Shown: positions 44,131-56,731 of the stretch, piece after piece | How positions within the stretch are numbered: position 1 is the stretch's first letter | How the letters are laid out: each line of letters starts with the position of its first letter | Assembly: GCA_023374045.1 (NCBI GenBank) | Contig: CM041779.1 | Location: 297,362,167 to 297,426,166, forward strand | DNA length: 64,000 nucleotides | Direction of reading: 5' to 3' | Source of the DNA: Limonium bicolor | Taxonomy: Eukaryota > Streptophyta > Magnoliopsida > Caryophyllales > Plumbaginaceae | Notes under the pieces: model-generated | Told to the model about the DNA's origin: nothing | The model's database searches: none | Seen by the model: the letters and a program-made list of their open reading frames with translations, nothing else | Made by a program: the position numbers and the translations under genes

Positions 44131-44860
44131 CCTAAGTTAGGTGTACCTGCCCCTGGTCAAGACCTCTACCTTTATTTGTCAGCAACAGATTGGGCAGTTG
44201 AGGCTGTCTTGATCATGGAAGAGAAAAGAGAAATACCAGTCTATTATACCGGCAAAATTTTAAGCCCAACAGAAGGACGGTATACAAACATAGAGAAGAT
44301 TTTGTTCGCATTGGTGGTAGCATCAAGAAAATTACGGCCCTATTTTCAATCGCATCGAATCTTCGTTAGGACCAATTGGCCACTCAAGCAAATAGCGAAC
44401 AACCCAGATGCATCCGTCCGAATGGTGAGCTGGACAGTAGAGCTAACACAATATGAAATTCGCTTCTTGCCCAGAACAGCAATTAAGGCCCAGGCCTTGG
44501 CAGATTTCATAACAGAAACAAACTTTGCAAAAGAGGAGAGACAACCCCAAAATCCATACGTTATCTTAGTTGATGGAGCCCGATGCAAAACTAGGGCAGG
44601 AGCCGGAATAGTAGTGCAAGCGTCGGATGGACAAAACTTAAACTACGCTTTTTGGCTAGACTTTGACATCACCAACAATGAAGCTGAATACGAAGCCCTT
44701 ATTCAGGGTTAGGAAGTGGCTACCGCCCTAAGGGAAACAAATTGGAAGTATACTCGGATTCTATGTTGGTAGCAAGACAAAATGACAACGTCTATGAGGT
44801 CAAAGAGGAGAAGCTATGGAGATATTTGCTCAAAGTCCAAGAACTAAAAGCAAATTCCTA
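44116..44860 (+). pseudogene. pol of element E, part 2: two RNase H domains
   Basis: The first is the usual gypsy RNase H (LYLYLSATDWAVEAVLI, GRYTNIEKILFALV, LKQIANNPDASVRMVSW, KAQALADFI). The second starts at about 44555 with YVILVDGARCKTRAGAGIVV and FDITNNEAEYEALI, the archaeal-like RNase H that marks the Tat lineage. A TAG at 44710-44712 and frameshifts interrupt the second domain. Dual RNase H supports the Tat assignment. Confidence 0.85.
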
Positions 44861-46256
44861 AGATGTGAATTAAAGCACCTTCCTCGCAAAGAGAATGTCG
44901 AGGCTGATGTCTTGGCAAAATTGGCAAGTATGGCCGAAAGGGTGCCCAATGAAATATGGCTAGAAGTCAAAACTGCATCAAGCATAGATGAAACCCAAGT
45001 GTTTACTGTGGAACCAAGTGCAGAAACGGAATCTTGGATGACTCCGATTATGGAGTATATACGCCAAGGAAAGTTGCCGGAGGAAGAAAAAGAGGCCAGA
45101 GTAATAAAAAGAAAGGCCGCGTCCTTTTTCATTGAAAATAACCAGCTATATAAATGATCTTTCGCAAGACCAGCGCTGAAATGTGTTACCATGGCCGAAG
45201 GGGCTGAGCTTATAAAAGAAGTACATAATGGATCCTGTGGAAACCATCAAGGAGAAAGAACCACAGTGCACAAAATCATCATGAGGCTCGGATACTTTTG
45301 GCCGAAAATGATGGAACATTGCAAGGAGCATATACAAAAAATGTCTCAGTGCCAGAAACACGGAAACAGAATACATAATCCCCTGGCAGAACAAAAGTCT
45401 ATCCTCTGCCCAATCCCCTTGCGTATGTGGGGATTAGATATTATGGGACCATTCCTGGAAGCATCGCCTGGGAGGTTCAAGTTCATGTATGTCGTCATCG
45501 ACTATTTCACGAAATGGGTTGAGGCAATGCCCACATCTCTATCACAGCCAGAAAATCACAGGAATTCATTTGGAAGTAGGTGGTATGCAGGTTCGGAATC
45601 CCAAAGACAATAATAACAGATAATGGAGCTCAATTCAATTGCGAGAGCTTTCGAGCATTCTGTGAAGAATGGAAAATTGACTTAAGATTCACATCGGTGG
45701 TCACCCCTAGTCAAATGGACAAGTGAGAATGTGAATGGTCAGATAGTAAAAGCAATAAAGAAAAAGCTTGATGAAAGAAAGGGAAAATGGGCAGAATTGT
45801 TGCCCTAGGTCCTCTGGTCATATAGGACAACAGAAGGGGGCCGACAGGGGAAAACACCCTACAGACTAACATATGGATTAGAGGTTGTCATTCTGGTGGA
45901 AATTGTGGTACCGTCAATAAGGTGGGAGTCGTATGATGAAAAAAAATCAACAATCAAGGAGTACAGGACCATCTAGACCTCCTTGAAGAGACCAGGGTGG
46001 CCGCCAAAGTAAGGATGGCAAAAGATAAATCCAAAGTGGAGCGATATTTCAACCGAAGAATAAAAGAGCGGAGTTTTGCCCCAGGAGAGTTGGTTCTCGT
46101 GAAGTCAAACAGCCCAAGAAATTAGAGCCCCAATGGGAAGGACCATACATCATACACCAAAAGACTGGACGAGCTTCATACCGTCTAAAAAAATTGTGAA
46201 GGGTACGAATTGCCGCATTCTTGGCATGGGGATGTTTGAAAAAATTCTATGTGTAA
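44816..46256 (+). pseudogene. pol of element E, part 3: linker and integrase
   Basis: LPRKENVEADVLAKLAS (end of the second RNase H) leads to the integrase zinc-finger region (EVHNGSCGNHQGERT..., MSQCQKHGN), the core (MWGLDIMGPF, YFTKWVEAMP, IITDNGAQFN) and a C-terminal part (ERYFNRRIKERSFAPGELVL, WEGPYI). Ends W-G-C-L-K-K-F-Y-V stop at 46254-46256. Broken by several frameshifts; catalytic Asp residues are recognisable, while the region of the expected Glu (ENVNGQI) is partly damaged. Confidence 0.85.
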
Positions 46257-46305
46257 AATCTATGATTCTTCAATAAAGAGGTATTATTTTTTGAAAAGAG
46301 AAAAT

Positions 46306-46770
46306 GTAAGCACCGGCCAACGAGCCGCAGGCTATCATGCCTTGAAAGTACGCACCAGCCAATGAGGCGCAGGCTATCATGCCTTGAAAGTAAGCACCGC
46401 CAACGAGCCGCAGGCTATCATGCCTTGAAAGTAAGCACCAGCCAATGAGCCGTAGGCTATCAGGCCTTGAAAGTAAGCCGGTCAACTAGCCGCAGGGACT
46501 ATCATGCCTTGAAAAGTAAGCACCGGCCAACGAGCCGCGGCTATCATGCCTTGAAAGTAAGAAACCACGAGCCGCAGGCTATCATGCATTGAAAGTAAGC
46601 ACCGGCCAACGAGCCGCGGCTATCATGCTTGAAAAGTAATATCCGGCCAACGAGCCGCAGGCCATCATGCCTTAAAAAAATATCCGGCCAACGAGCCGCA
46701 AGCTAATGCCTTGAAAATAAAGTATGATTGGCAGAGCCGCGGGCTTTCATACCTTAAAATATACATCCCA
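46306..46770 (+). repeat. ~42-bp tandem array after pol in element E
   Basis: Nine to ten copies of AAAGTAAGCACCGGCCAACG followed by AGCCGCAGGCTATCATGCCTTG, with small indels. Minus-strand reading frames here are artefacts of the repeat. Hypervariable arrays in the 3' part of Tat/Ogre-type elements are known and can seed satellite DNA. Confidence 0.92.
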
Positions 46771-47199
46771 CTAACATAAGCGACATAACAAGGCATTACA
46801 GCCCAAAAAAAAACAATTCAGAAAGAACAAGGCACGCAAAAGTTTTTTCTAGATAAAAAAACAACAACAAGAGGAAAAAGGAGTAAAAACAAGAGCACAA
46901 TAAAAAACCGGTCGCTCGGCAAATAAGTAAGCTTATATTCCTCCCAGAAATGGGGTAAACTCAATTTACAAGGGTATGATCATTACAAAAGTTTGGGATC
47001 CACAAAGGATACATGCAAAAAAAAAAAAACCTAAACAATCATCATATTTTCTGTGGCTAACTTGTCACCACTGTCAGCAACGCTTTCTATAGATTTGGAT
47101 CTCCCTCTACCATGCTGCATTCCCCCAACAGATGGCTGGATGTTGCTTCCGGCCGGAAGAAATGAGGCTTGACCAGGACCGAAGCATGTCTCACCAGGG

Positions 47200-50100
47200 A
47201 GGCGGCCGAATCTCTCGAGTTCCTAAAAAAAAATTAGATTTCTGGGCGACAGCTTTGAACTCTAATCCATTATAATAATCATCATCCAGCACCTCCCTTT
47301 TCTCCAGGAAGTGTTCCGAGTTAGTTTGGTGGCAGATGTTAGCTATCCTCCGGCATTGAGAGGCAAAAGACTCCTTGAGATGAGCGTTGATGGTGCCCTG
47401 CTTTTGTATTTCCTACTGAGATTGCCGCGAGAACGACGTAAGCTTAGCCACTTGGCCTCGAGAGTCAAAACCTGGGCCCGATACCGATCGATGTGTGTTG
47501 GCTAAGGATAGCTCCTCATTGATGCTATTCACTCGCGTCGTTTAGCTTCCGGATGTGCTTCAGAAGATTGTCAGAACTTGGACCTAGCCGGAAGACCAGA
47601 AAGATAAGGAATGAAGATAAGAAAAGAAAGTAACGGAAAATCAAAATCCAAAGGGTTACCTTTGTTCGACAGCTCAGTATTCTCAATTTGGAGGCGAGAC
47701 ATGGCATCCTCCAAACCTTTCACCTTTCTTCCAGCCAGTTTCTCGTTTGCTGGGGGGTTCTTTCTACGGCAGAGCCTTCTTCTCCTCTTCAAGAGTGGAG
47801 CAATCCTGAAGTAAAGATTGCTTCCCCTGTTCTAAAGAAGCTCCTGTCTGCTCTTCCAGGCGCCTTTTCTCGATTACACAGTTGAGCTCTTGGGCTTTTT
47901 TCCTCCATAACTACAGTTCTCTGCCTTTCTGAATAAGCGAGTCTTTTGCTCTACTCCCGTGCCAAGTTTTCACGAGCAAGAGTCTGCTTTTCCAGCTCAA
48001 GTGTCTCGGCCTCCTGCTTAAAGGCATTCTTCTCGTCAAAGAGGAAAGTCTTGTCAGATTGGAGGGAGATCACTTCTTCCGGTGAGCAGCCTGCACCTGA
48101 TTTAGTAAAACTTCTAAGTCAGAGAAAGCCCGAGCCAGCTCATCTTTTCCAAAAGCAAGTCGATTTCGTACCTTTTCAAAGTGGCATCGGCCTGAAGATT
48201 CCGGCCTTGAGGGAAAGATTTTCCTCTCGTAGATTCTCCAGCTACAGCTCATACTCATCACGCTGACGGATGCATTCCTGCCGAGACAGCTGCAACTCCT
48301 TGTTTATTGCTTCATGTTCTCTCTTTCACCTTGAGATCAATCTCATAGTGAATTTGATCAATGTAAGTGTCGTGTGTAGAGCGGGTTTGCCTCAGCTCCT
48401 CTTGGGCATTATTGGCACGACTCTCCTCATAACGCAGCCTAGTCTGGAGGTTTCCGGTGTGAACTTCAGCACTCTGGGCCATGGACATCACCTGAGGCAG
48501 CAGCGCAATTCATCTAGGGTTAAGAAACAGGCAAACGCGAAAGCTACGAATAAAGTTATTAAAAATCAAGGAGATAAAACCAACCCGAAAAATGCCCTCC
48601 CACATAAAGTCAAAAACGTCTTTGATTGGAAGGGAATGCCGCTTAATGGCGTCTGCCCCACCATCTCCTGTACGCAGTTGTCTTTAATTGCAGTAGTAAT
48701 TGCTGGAGGAGCAAAAATCCCATCAGGATGACCGGATCTCCTTATCCCCTCTTTCCAGACAGCAGAATACTTTGCGGAGTCACACGAGATTAGAGGAAGA
48801 GGTTGGCCACGGTGGTAGAACCATCCTTCTTCTGTGAGGGACCGGTGAAGGACTCCTGAGTAGGGGGAGGAGGAGAAGAAGGGGAGGCCATGGTATCCTC
48901 CCTTTGTTTACTCCGTAGTTCAGGATTTTCGGGCACCGGCCGGTATTCCATTGCCCTTTGCCGCACCGCATCCTTGGCACCAGCAATATCATACGAGGTT
49001 GAGGCCTCAGGGTTGCCGGAGGATTGTTCTTCTCCTGATCCCTCTAGCAGTGGAGCCTTCAGTTTTGACGTGGTTTTTTTTAAACTTAAGTTTACCAGGG
49101 ACAGGAACTGCGGCAGCAATCAAAGATAGGCACAATCTCATTATCAGGAAAAACAATAAAACGCATGCAAAACCAGGGACAAGAAACACTATTAAAAAGG
49201 TAGAAAGTATAAAGAGAAAGGTGGATTGATCGAAACCTTGTTTGGCTGGAGGATCGGTGCAAAGCCCTGTAGCTTCCAAAGTATTTTCTTGAGCAGGATC
49301 TGAAGAAAAGTAACCCGACAAGTCAGGAAATTGTTCACAAATCGGGGTCGGATGACCGGACTCCCGCTTCGGGCGAGAACCAAGGTCCAGACCCGAACCA
49401 GGGGTGAGAGGGAGAAAGACACGGTGCCCAGACTCTGGACTCACGTGCCATGTACCTGCCAATCCGGCGTTCGGGCGTTCAGGGGATTCCAAGCTTTTCT
49501 TTTTCTTTGATTGCCCAACTTGGTCATCCTCTACTCCTTGCCTGGAGCGCTTCTTAGAAGGAGCTGTATCCCCCAAGAGCTGCTCAGCCGCACCGACGGC
49601 CGCATCTATCGAATCATAGTAATTGATCCTTTCGTCCCCGCTCTTGAAAGTGAAGAAGTTCCAACTATTGAAGGGACCAATCTTGTCTCCCTTCCGGAAG
49701 AAATCTGCATGCAACACGCCGAAACAGTAAGGAAACCAATGAACAAAATAAAATCTGTACTAATGACTGATACTTACTGTAGCATGTCTTTAGCGAAGAT
49801 AGGCGCGCTTTGGTAAAGAATGCCTCAACGGTCAACGGTTCGTGACTTCGCCCTTTCAAAATCTTCGAGATGGGTAACTCGGCCGGAGGAGTAGAGGAGC
49901 ACCCGAGCTGACCTTTGATAACTTCAGAGCAGTACGGAAACCCAGATAACGGCCGGATGAGGGACGATCACGAACCACTGCGAGCTCCACCCATACACCA
50001 TTTTGTAGTCAAAAGAGAGTATCCGGCCTTCGCAATGATGGTTAGGCTGTCAGGATCTACCCTAACCGTAAAAAATCGGGCAAATTCGGTGCCCTCCGCC

Positions 50101-50530
50101 CGAATTTTATTTTTTTCGCAAAGGGCAACAAAGGCATGGAGATACGAAACGGCCTTTGGATGTAGATGGGCAAGAGAGAAGCAGCAGCGGAGCAAAAACC
50201 CCAAGACGAAAGGGTGTGAAGGAATGGTTAAGCCGGAGGGAAAGAAATCAGCGTAAACTACGTACCCAAGACCGAAATCATCGTAGGGGTGCGAATCAGA
50301 GGATGGTAGATAAATTTGGGTACCTGGTGGGACTTCGACGCCTCTGAGATAATTAGAAAGGGAAAAAAGTCGAGGGAAGAAGGAGAGGGCTCGCGGCCAG
50401 CCAAGAAGGGCTTCGAAGATTGCAGGTAAGAGGGGCGAAAGCCAGTGGAGGAGCGAGAACCTTGAATCGCTTCAATGGCTGGCGAAAAGCATGCAGCAGC
50501 CTTGCTCTTCTTGGCGACGGAAGAAGACAT
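47200..50530 (-). pseudogene. Antisense additional coding region of element E (Transposase_28-like, coiled coil), decayed
   Basis: On the minus strand, a series of frame pieces: start MSSSVAKKSKAAACFSPAIEA (50530); then near 50230-49970 GFLLRCCFSLAHLHPKAVSYLHAF...CEKNKI, resembling the N-terminal domain of plant proteins annotated as putative gypsy-type transposon (Pfam Transposase_28). Further on come FNSWNFFTFKSGDERINYY (about 49650), a basic nuclear-localisation-like SKKRSRQG...SKKKKS and, at 48260-47560, Gln/Glu/Lys-rich coiled-coil segments (RKVKGLEDAMSRLQIENTEL). Probable introns and indels separate the pieces. Additional antisense ORFs are known in Tat-lineage elements; their function is unknown. 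Boundaries approximate. Confidence 0.6.
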
Positions 50531-50699
50531 TGGAGAAATTTAGCAGGGAATCGGGAGCAACGGCGATGAAAGCAAGAACAAGGTACGACAGTAGAGAACG
50601 AAAACGAAGACAGCAAGAGCAAGAGAGCGGTGGAGGAAAGAGAAGGAAGCCCAAAGTTCGGACTTTAAAAGGGAAGTTTTCTCCGCCCAAATAAGAGAG

Positions 50700-51156
50700 A
50701 GGACTACATGCTTCCTAAAGACGATTCTGACATTAGCCAAAAAGGGGACCTTACATATTCTACATCGAAAACAGGCGAGGAAATTTGAAAAGGGCGGCAC
50801 GGACCAAGCACGAGTCACAAGCCATGCGTATGACCTTTAAAGAGTTCTTTCTCTCCAAATATGAAGAAAAAGAACTTGTGGGACTGGGATAAGGAAAGGA
50901 CTGCGCATGGACAAGACGTAAAACCTCGGATAGCCGCAGCCGCAAATTTTTTCCTCAACACAAGACACAGAAGTTCTACTTTCTTCATCAAAATTCAAAA
51001 GGATAGAACTTGTGGGACTGATGAGAACGAAAGAAATGGTACCAGCAAAAAAGGACACATAGAGCATCCGGCCACTCCTAGCTGGATGAAAATAAAGACA
51101 CATAAAGCATCCGGCCACCTTTAGCGGATGAAAATAGAGCTCAGGCAAGATAAAAT
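50700..51156 (+). other. 3' untranslated region of element E
   Basis: Between the antisense coding region and the right LTR. Contains a short direct duplication (ACACATAGAGCATCCGGCCA and ACACATAAAGCATCCGGCCA near 51055-51120). The tract before the LTR (AGGCAAGATAAAA) is only weakly purine-rich. Confidence 0.5.
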
Positions 51157-51444
51157 GTAATGCGGCCAGTCGCCTGTGACCGGCCAAAGCTGCTAAAAGA
51201 GGGTAAAATTGTACTTATACATATAAAAAGACAGGATGGCAGCATAAGATCAGGTACCAAACACTATAAATAGGGGTGTGCCCCCATAAAATAAGGTACG
51301 CTATAATTGGCAATCAGACTTAAGCTCGATTCTAGCAAAAGCTCTCTCTCTATCCTTTTCTCTCTCGCTGAACTTGTGATCGAAACCAGGTAACATAGGA
51401 TAGCAAGGAAGATCGAATTGGATAAGAATGAATACTTCGTTTCA
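51157..51444 (+). repeat. 3' LTR of Tat-like element E
   Basis: Starts TGTAATGCGGCC, ends TTCGTTTCA. TATA box CTATAAATA at 51263-51271. Differs from the left LTR by several substitutions and indels. The flank CTATA is not matched at the left. Confidence 0.85.
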
Positions 51445-53911
51445 CTATATGTTTAAATTATCAAAGATAAAGATATCATATTATATGATATTAGTATATG
51501 TATAACATTACATAATGTTATGTGGTCAAAATGAAATTAAATAAAGTATAGTGTTGTACCGAATTTATAAAGGTTGGAAAATGAATTTTAACTATGGTCT
51601 ACAATGTTATAATATTATGACAATTATATGGTATTAATGTGGTTTAAATGGAATTAATATAAACAAGGGTATTCACATTAAATAATGTGACAAACTATAA
51701 ATAAATGGGATTTATAGACTAAGGTATATCTTGAATAAACCTTAGGAGTTGAAATTATACAACATAAAATGTTATACATTATTAAGATAATGATCTTAAT
51801 ATGGGTTGTATCGATATAATACAACTAATGTGAATAATCATCTCACATAAGATTATAAAATGGGACATATGGTATAAGAGTTCTATAACTCATGAAATTT
51901 ACCTATATTGGTAAGTATATACATATGCGAGAATTATGCATATAAGGGTGGATATATATTATGGTTGGAAACCATATAATATAATGGTGAAGGTTATTAT
52001 ACGAAAATAGTTTATAAACTATAGGTTATGAGTTTTTGAATCCAAGTGTGGTTATTACAAGATTAATGGATTATATAATACAATGTATTAAATGGATGGT
52101 GGGATAATAATACTATACGATAAATAATGCATGTATACATGCAACCATAGGTTATAAAATATATTATGCACGCAACTATAGGTTACAATACGTGCCTATG
52201 CATGCGATGAAACAGTTGAATTAAGTGTACGAGAACGAATGAACTTATGTTAAAGCGTAACGCTTATAAACTACTACGAGTTGGAAAAAAAACGTTAACT
52301 ACGACGTTCTTATTAAACCAACTCCATTGTTAAACCGAGTGTTAATACGTACTACGAGTAAGGAGTTTAAAGGATAACGGTACCTTAACTAAAAACAGTT
52401 GAAATCCGGGGATGTAATACTGGGGTTACTGACATTATTCGGAAATACCGAGTCAATGTGTCATGTGGATTGACACCTAGCGTTCCTCGTATTCTTAGAT
52501 CACATTTCAGACGTGCGCGCTCGAGAAGCTTAGTGGACTACACTGCGCATCCTTGGTCTAAGGTGTACGGTATGTGAAGAAGGGTTTGATCCGGGTTGAC
52601 CTGAGAAAGGGCCCGGAATTGTTTGATAACTTGTATGTTATGTGTGTGGATATATGCATATGATGATGTGTGTTAATGCGTTACTAATTATGTGCGAGCG
52701 TCCTACGGGACTAACACTACGTCGACAATAGATCGACTTATATAAACATACATATGTGTTTAATATGATGACACGATGGTTACTTAATATAATACCATAG
52801 TATTAATATTAAGTACATATTAACCTAAGTAAAACACTTAGGTATGAGATACGACAATGTCGGTCTCTAGAGCATGGATCTCGAACATGAATATAACCTA
52901 GATTACTTCTAGGTATGCGTGAGACCCATTGGGCAGTAAATAAATAAATTGTATTCTCCATAAAACTAAGAGTTTATCTTAATCCTATGAGAGAATTGGT
53001 ATGAGATGAGGGGAGGAATCCGGTAGTTTACGAACTACCTGGTTGCGCATTTGTGATCACTGAGGGATACCGATCGGGTTCTGCTCCAGGAAATTTCCCA
53101 ACGAGACCTAATTGGATCGAGGGTCAGATGGTACCTGCTGTTGGTACACGGCTACGACCTTTATATGGACACCTTACGAGGCAAAGTGAATAGTCAAGGG
53201 CCTCCGGACCTCTGGCAAAATGAGCACCTTTGTGTGTACGGGAGGACTACTGTCCATTGGTAAGGTTAATCGGGTTGTACCAACATGACACCCAAATGGT
53301 AATTAATTAAACATGGTTTGGATGGATGGCACCTTGAAGGCCAAATAATATTAAATATGGAAACCGTTCGCTAAGGCGATTATAAACAGTACTATAATTA
53401 TTCGATACGTTCGTTTATGCGACTGTTGTTTGTGAAATGTAATGACTCTTGGATTGGACGGATGACTGTGTGTTTATGCATGATTATTACAGTATTAATT
53501 ATATCTGTAAAATGGTAAAGCATGAAATCAATCTAATAACGAGATGGCTAAAATGACAAGTGACCAATAAGGTCCAGGCCCGCATACTCAGCGTTTATCA
53601 GCCTTCATGGCTTGTTGCAGGTTGCTGTTCATCGTTGAAGCCGAAGTACGGGATCAGGGTAGATGCTCACTTGTCGACGGTTATGGTTTTGGACTTAGTA
53701 TGATGTATAGGATTTATCTCGTTGTCACAACGGTATGGTAGTGTTGTTTATTTTGGTTGTTGGATTTAGTTTCTGCTTCGTTACTCGCATGGGTGAGTAA
53801 TGGCAGGTGAAACCCGCGTGAGAGTTTATGTTGTTTATTCTTCCGCTGTAAGACGTCTTTTATTTATGCTACGTGAGGGATTATTACGTGTTTATCGAGA
53901 GGGGTGTTACA
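51445..53911 (+). repeat. 3' portion of a long gypsy LTR, plus strand
   Basis: Ends TCGAGAGGGGTGTTACA at 53911, with the usual upstream layout of this LTR type: TTGCTGCAGG-like region near 53610, GTGAGTAATGGC...GTGAAACCCGCGTG near 53790 and TTCCGCTGTAA near 53842. No PBS follows, so it is a solo or truncated LTR. No coding frame. Confidence 0.6.
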
Positions 53912-55041
53912 GTTTATCTATATTTTCTTTGGAAAACCTTGGACATACTTTCGACCTCTGATTCGCTCTGTAAGCGGGTTTCGACTTCTGACTTCAGTGT
54001 GACCTTCTCTGATTTGTTAGTCTCAGTTTATGGCTTCAGTTTCAGCTATGAATTCTGTTTTGTTCTGTTTAAGACTTGTGTTTTGGTGCTAGCGCTCTGC
54101 AACACCCTCTATTCTGATTGATTAAACTTCTGTTTTGGGGACCTAGTTTCTAAGCATTATGAGTCATGGAAGGATGGGTCGAGCTATCCCGTAGCATGCT
54201 ATGTGACATCATTTCTGAGTGTTGGGTCATTCCCATTTCTATTCTGTGGGGTCGACGGGCCCTTTGGCCTTCGGGTCATTCCTGCGTTGCCGAGGGATCT
54301 GTTGGATCCATGGGTCTCCAGCCCTTTTTGAGTGTTGTGTTTGATGTTAGTGTCTCATCTCTATTTATAAGTGATCTATTTCCATTTGCTCTGCCCATTT
54401 CCGGTTTCTGACAGGCTGTTGTGTGCTTTTGGTCTTCTGAACGTTTCTGTTTTATAAAGTGCTCTGCCCCGTTTGTTTTCTCTCAGTGTTTAGTTTAGGT
54501 GGACTGCTGTGTGCTTTCCATCTTTGTTAAACTTCTGGTTTCGTTGAGCTTATGTTCTTTGTTAAGCTTCTGGTTTATCAAGCTTCTGTTTTTGCCTTCT
54601 TCCTCTAAGGCCTATGTTTCTGATTTCGTTATGCTTCCATAAAAGTATAAATGTATGTTCAGTATAGGTTTTCAGCATGCTCAGCTGGTGAAGTTTATCA
54701 CCTGCTGCACTATAGTTTGGCTCACCCCTTCTTCCGTCTAATTTGTAGGTTTTTAGCTTCTGTTTGAGGATTCAGCCTCTTCTTTCAGTTGCGCTTTTGG
54801 ATTTTGGAGTTTAGCTTATTTGGCTGCAAGGCTCTTTTGAAATCAGCTTCCACTTTGTAATTAGTTCTGGATTTGTATTCAGCTTCCGCTTACAGTTTGT
54901 AAAGACAAGCTGTACTACATTTGATTAATGTATGAGTTTCAGTTCTGGTTTTGGAATTTGCTAGTGTAGCCTTGCATTTTTAGGTAATAAGCGTGTTGCG
55001 TGTAACGGTCTCTCAACCAGGGTGGTTTTGGGGTCGTTACA
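53912..55041 (+). repeat. Another LTR-like fragment ending GTCGTTACA
   Basis: T-rich sequence with repeated TTCTGTTT/CTTCTGGTT words, a CTCAGCTGGTG...CACCTGCTGC hairpin near 54680-54705 and GGCTCACCCC...TTTGTAGG, resembling the U5 part of gypsy LTRs. It ends CCAGGGTGGTTTTGGGGTCGTTACA-type sequence at 55041. No PBS follows. Family not identified; the left boundary is assumed. Confidence 0.45.
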
Positions 55042-55261
55042 TTTTCAAAGCTGGGTTTGGTTTTCGTTGGGCTTGTCGGGTGTTTGCATGTTTGCGCTTC
55101 CGTGTCTTTGTCTGCTATCTGCTATGTGCTATCTGTTGCGTGATTTGTCTACTATCTGGTGTCTGTTGTACGCGTTTGCTCTGTGGTTGTCCGTCATCAG
55201 AGTAGCGCAGCGGAAGCGTAGTGTCTGTTTGCATGTGCTTGTGTAAATCGAGTAGATGAGA

Positions 55262-55440
55262 GTTACATGATTATGAAAATCCCGACTGCAACTAGGAAGC
55301 CAGTTACATCCCTAGCACCTTGCTTTTCAAAAATCTAGGCTGCAATTAGGGAAGTTAGTCACCCTAATGCCCCGCCTAAAGAAATCCAAATTGCGACAAG
55401 GGATGTTACTACCCCAGTGCCCCGCCTCGGATTTTATTTG
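55262..55440 (+). repeat. Three degenerate ~58-bp tandem units
   Basis: Each has (A)AATC(C/T)(A/C)G..TGC(A/G)A(C/T)(T/A)AGG, then GTTA(C/T)...CCCTAGTGCC-like sequence and CCCCGCCT (for example near 55275, 55335 and 55390). Surrounding 55042-55261 shows only short CTATCTGCTATGTG repeats. Confidence 0.55.
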
Positions 55441-55949
55441 GAAAGGAAGGCAAGTGATTTCTAACCAGGAATGATATGTTTTTGAAAGTGTTAGACATTT
55501 CATGTCCCCCCAAAACGGTTTATTTTTTAGTTTGATTTGAAAATGAATTAGAAAAATTGTTCGAAGTCGTTCGGAATTTTCGACAAAGAAACACTAATTT
55601 TAAGAAAATGTTTTTAGGAGAGAATTTATGTTATTTGAGAAAACTTTCTGCATGTTGAGAAGAGTTTTTTGTGATTTGAGAAGAGTTTTCATTTATGAAA
55701 TTCACAAAATGGTTTCTTTTGAATTTTAAAATTTGATGAGATTTGAATAAAAGAGATGTTTGAAATTTGAAATGGTTTTGGAATTAATCTTGAAATCTGA
55801 AGTTTTTGGGATGAGACTTGTTTTTAAATTTAATTTTTGAAAGTGTAATTGAACTTGAAAAGATGGATTTAAGTCGGAAATGGACTTGGGCCTATTTTGT
55901 AGATGGATTTGGATTTTTGGACTTACAAACTGGGTCAGATTATGGTGTG
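55441..55949. other. Spacer without recognised features
   Basis: Consists of A/T/G-rich text with many TTTGA/TTTTGAA words. No domain or RNA gene. Probably part of an old LTR, by composition. Confidence 0.3.
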
Positions 55950-56215
55950 GGCAAGTTTGGGCTTATTGGGCCAAAATGGCCCAGGTTGGCTATGAGCCAA
56001 AATGGGTTAGATTGGGTTATAGGCCGAAATGAGCCAGATTGAGTTATGGGCCGAAATGGGCCAATTGAGTTATGGGTCAAAATGGGCCAGATTGGGGTTC
56101 AAAATTGGGCCAGAATGGGATTTATAATTGGGCCAGGTTCGGGCCTTGTTTTCGGGCTGATTTGGGCCTCATGTATGGGCTTTGATTTTGGACTAAAATT
56201 ATGGGCTTGAATTTG
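55950..56215 (+). repeat. TGGGCCAAAATGGGCC minisatellite
   Basis: About nine units of roughly 20-32 bp built on GGGCC(A/G)AAATG(G)GCCAGATTG(A/G)GTTAT. Translation of short frames through it is repeat-derived. Confidence 0.8.
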
Positions 56216-56490
56216 ACTAATTTTGAAGTAGAATTTGACTTTTTTTTAATTGATTTTGAATTGGATCATTGATTGTGAATTTATACATATAATTATGGAT
56301 TGCTTGGAAAATTTGATGGTTATAGAAAAGTGCTTCTCACATAGGCATGTTTAGGAACTGTCATGTATGAAGAACACTTTATTCTAAAGCTTTTCTAAGT
56401 GGGGTGGCCTATGGGTTATCTAAAGTTTCCTATGTATTGGACTTCTATATTGGACTGGGCGCAACAATTGTCAAGCTAATCTATATAATA

Positions 56491-56729
56491 CTCCCTCCGT
56501 CCCTAATTGACCTTCCCATTTACTATTTAAGCATGTCGTTTGACTTTAATATTTAACATGTAAGATAACATAATTTTACAAATATAAGTATTGTAATGAA
56601 ATCCTTATGAGAAAAATATATGTTGTGGAAATTTATTTTATAAATTTATTTTATCTTATATATTTAATATTAAAGTGGAAAAACGTGTCAAAAAGCAAAC
56701 AGGAAGGTCAATTAGGGACGGAGGAGGAG
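56491..56729. mobile_element. Stowaway-type MITE (Tc1/Mariner), 239 bp
   Basis: Left terminus CTCCCTCCGTCCCTAATTGA continues as CCTTCC; the right terminus is its complement (GGAAGGTCAATTAGGGACGG then AGGAGGAG). It is flanked by TA on both sides (56489-56490 and 56730-56731), the Stowaway target. AT-rich and non-coding inside. Confidence 0.92.
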
Positions 56730-56731
56730 TA

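Noticed and set aside
46270..46485. Minus-strand frame with a repeated peptide
   Set aside because: Translation of the 42-bp tandem array.
46306..46770. CRISPR-like regular repeats
   Set aside because: Units are contiguous without unique spacers, and the DNA is from a plant nuclear genome.
49404..49816. Plus-strand frames in the Tat-like element's 3' region
   Set aside because: They mirror the antisense coding region and show no domain in the sense direction.
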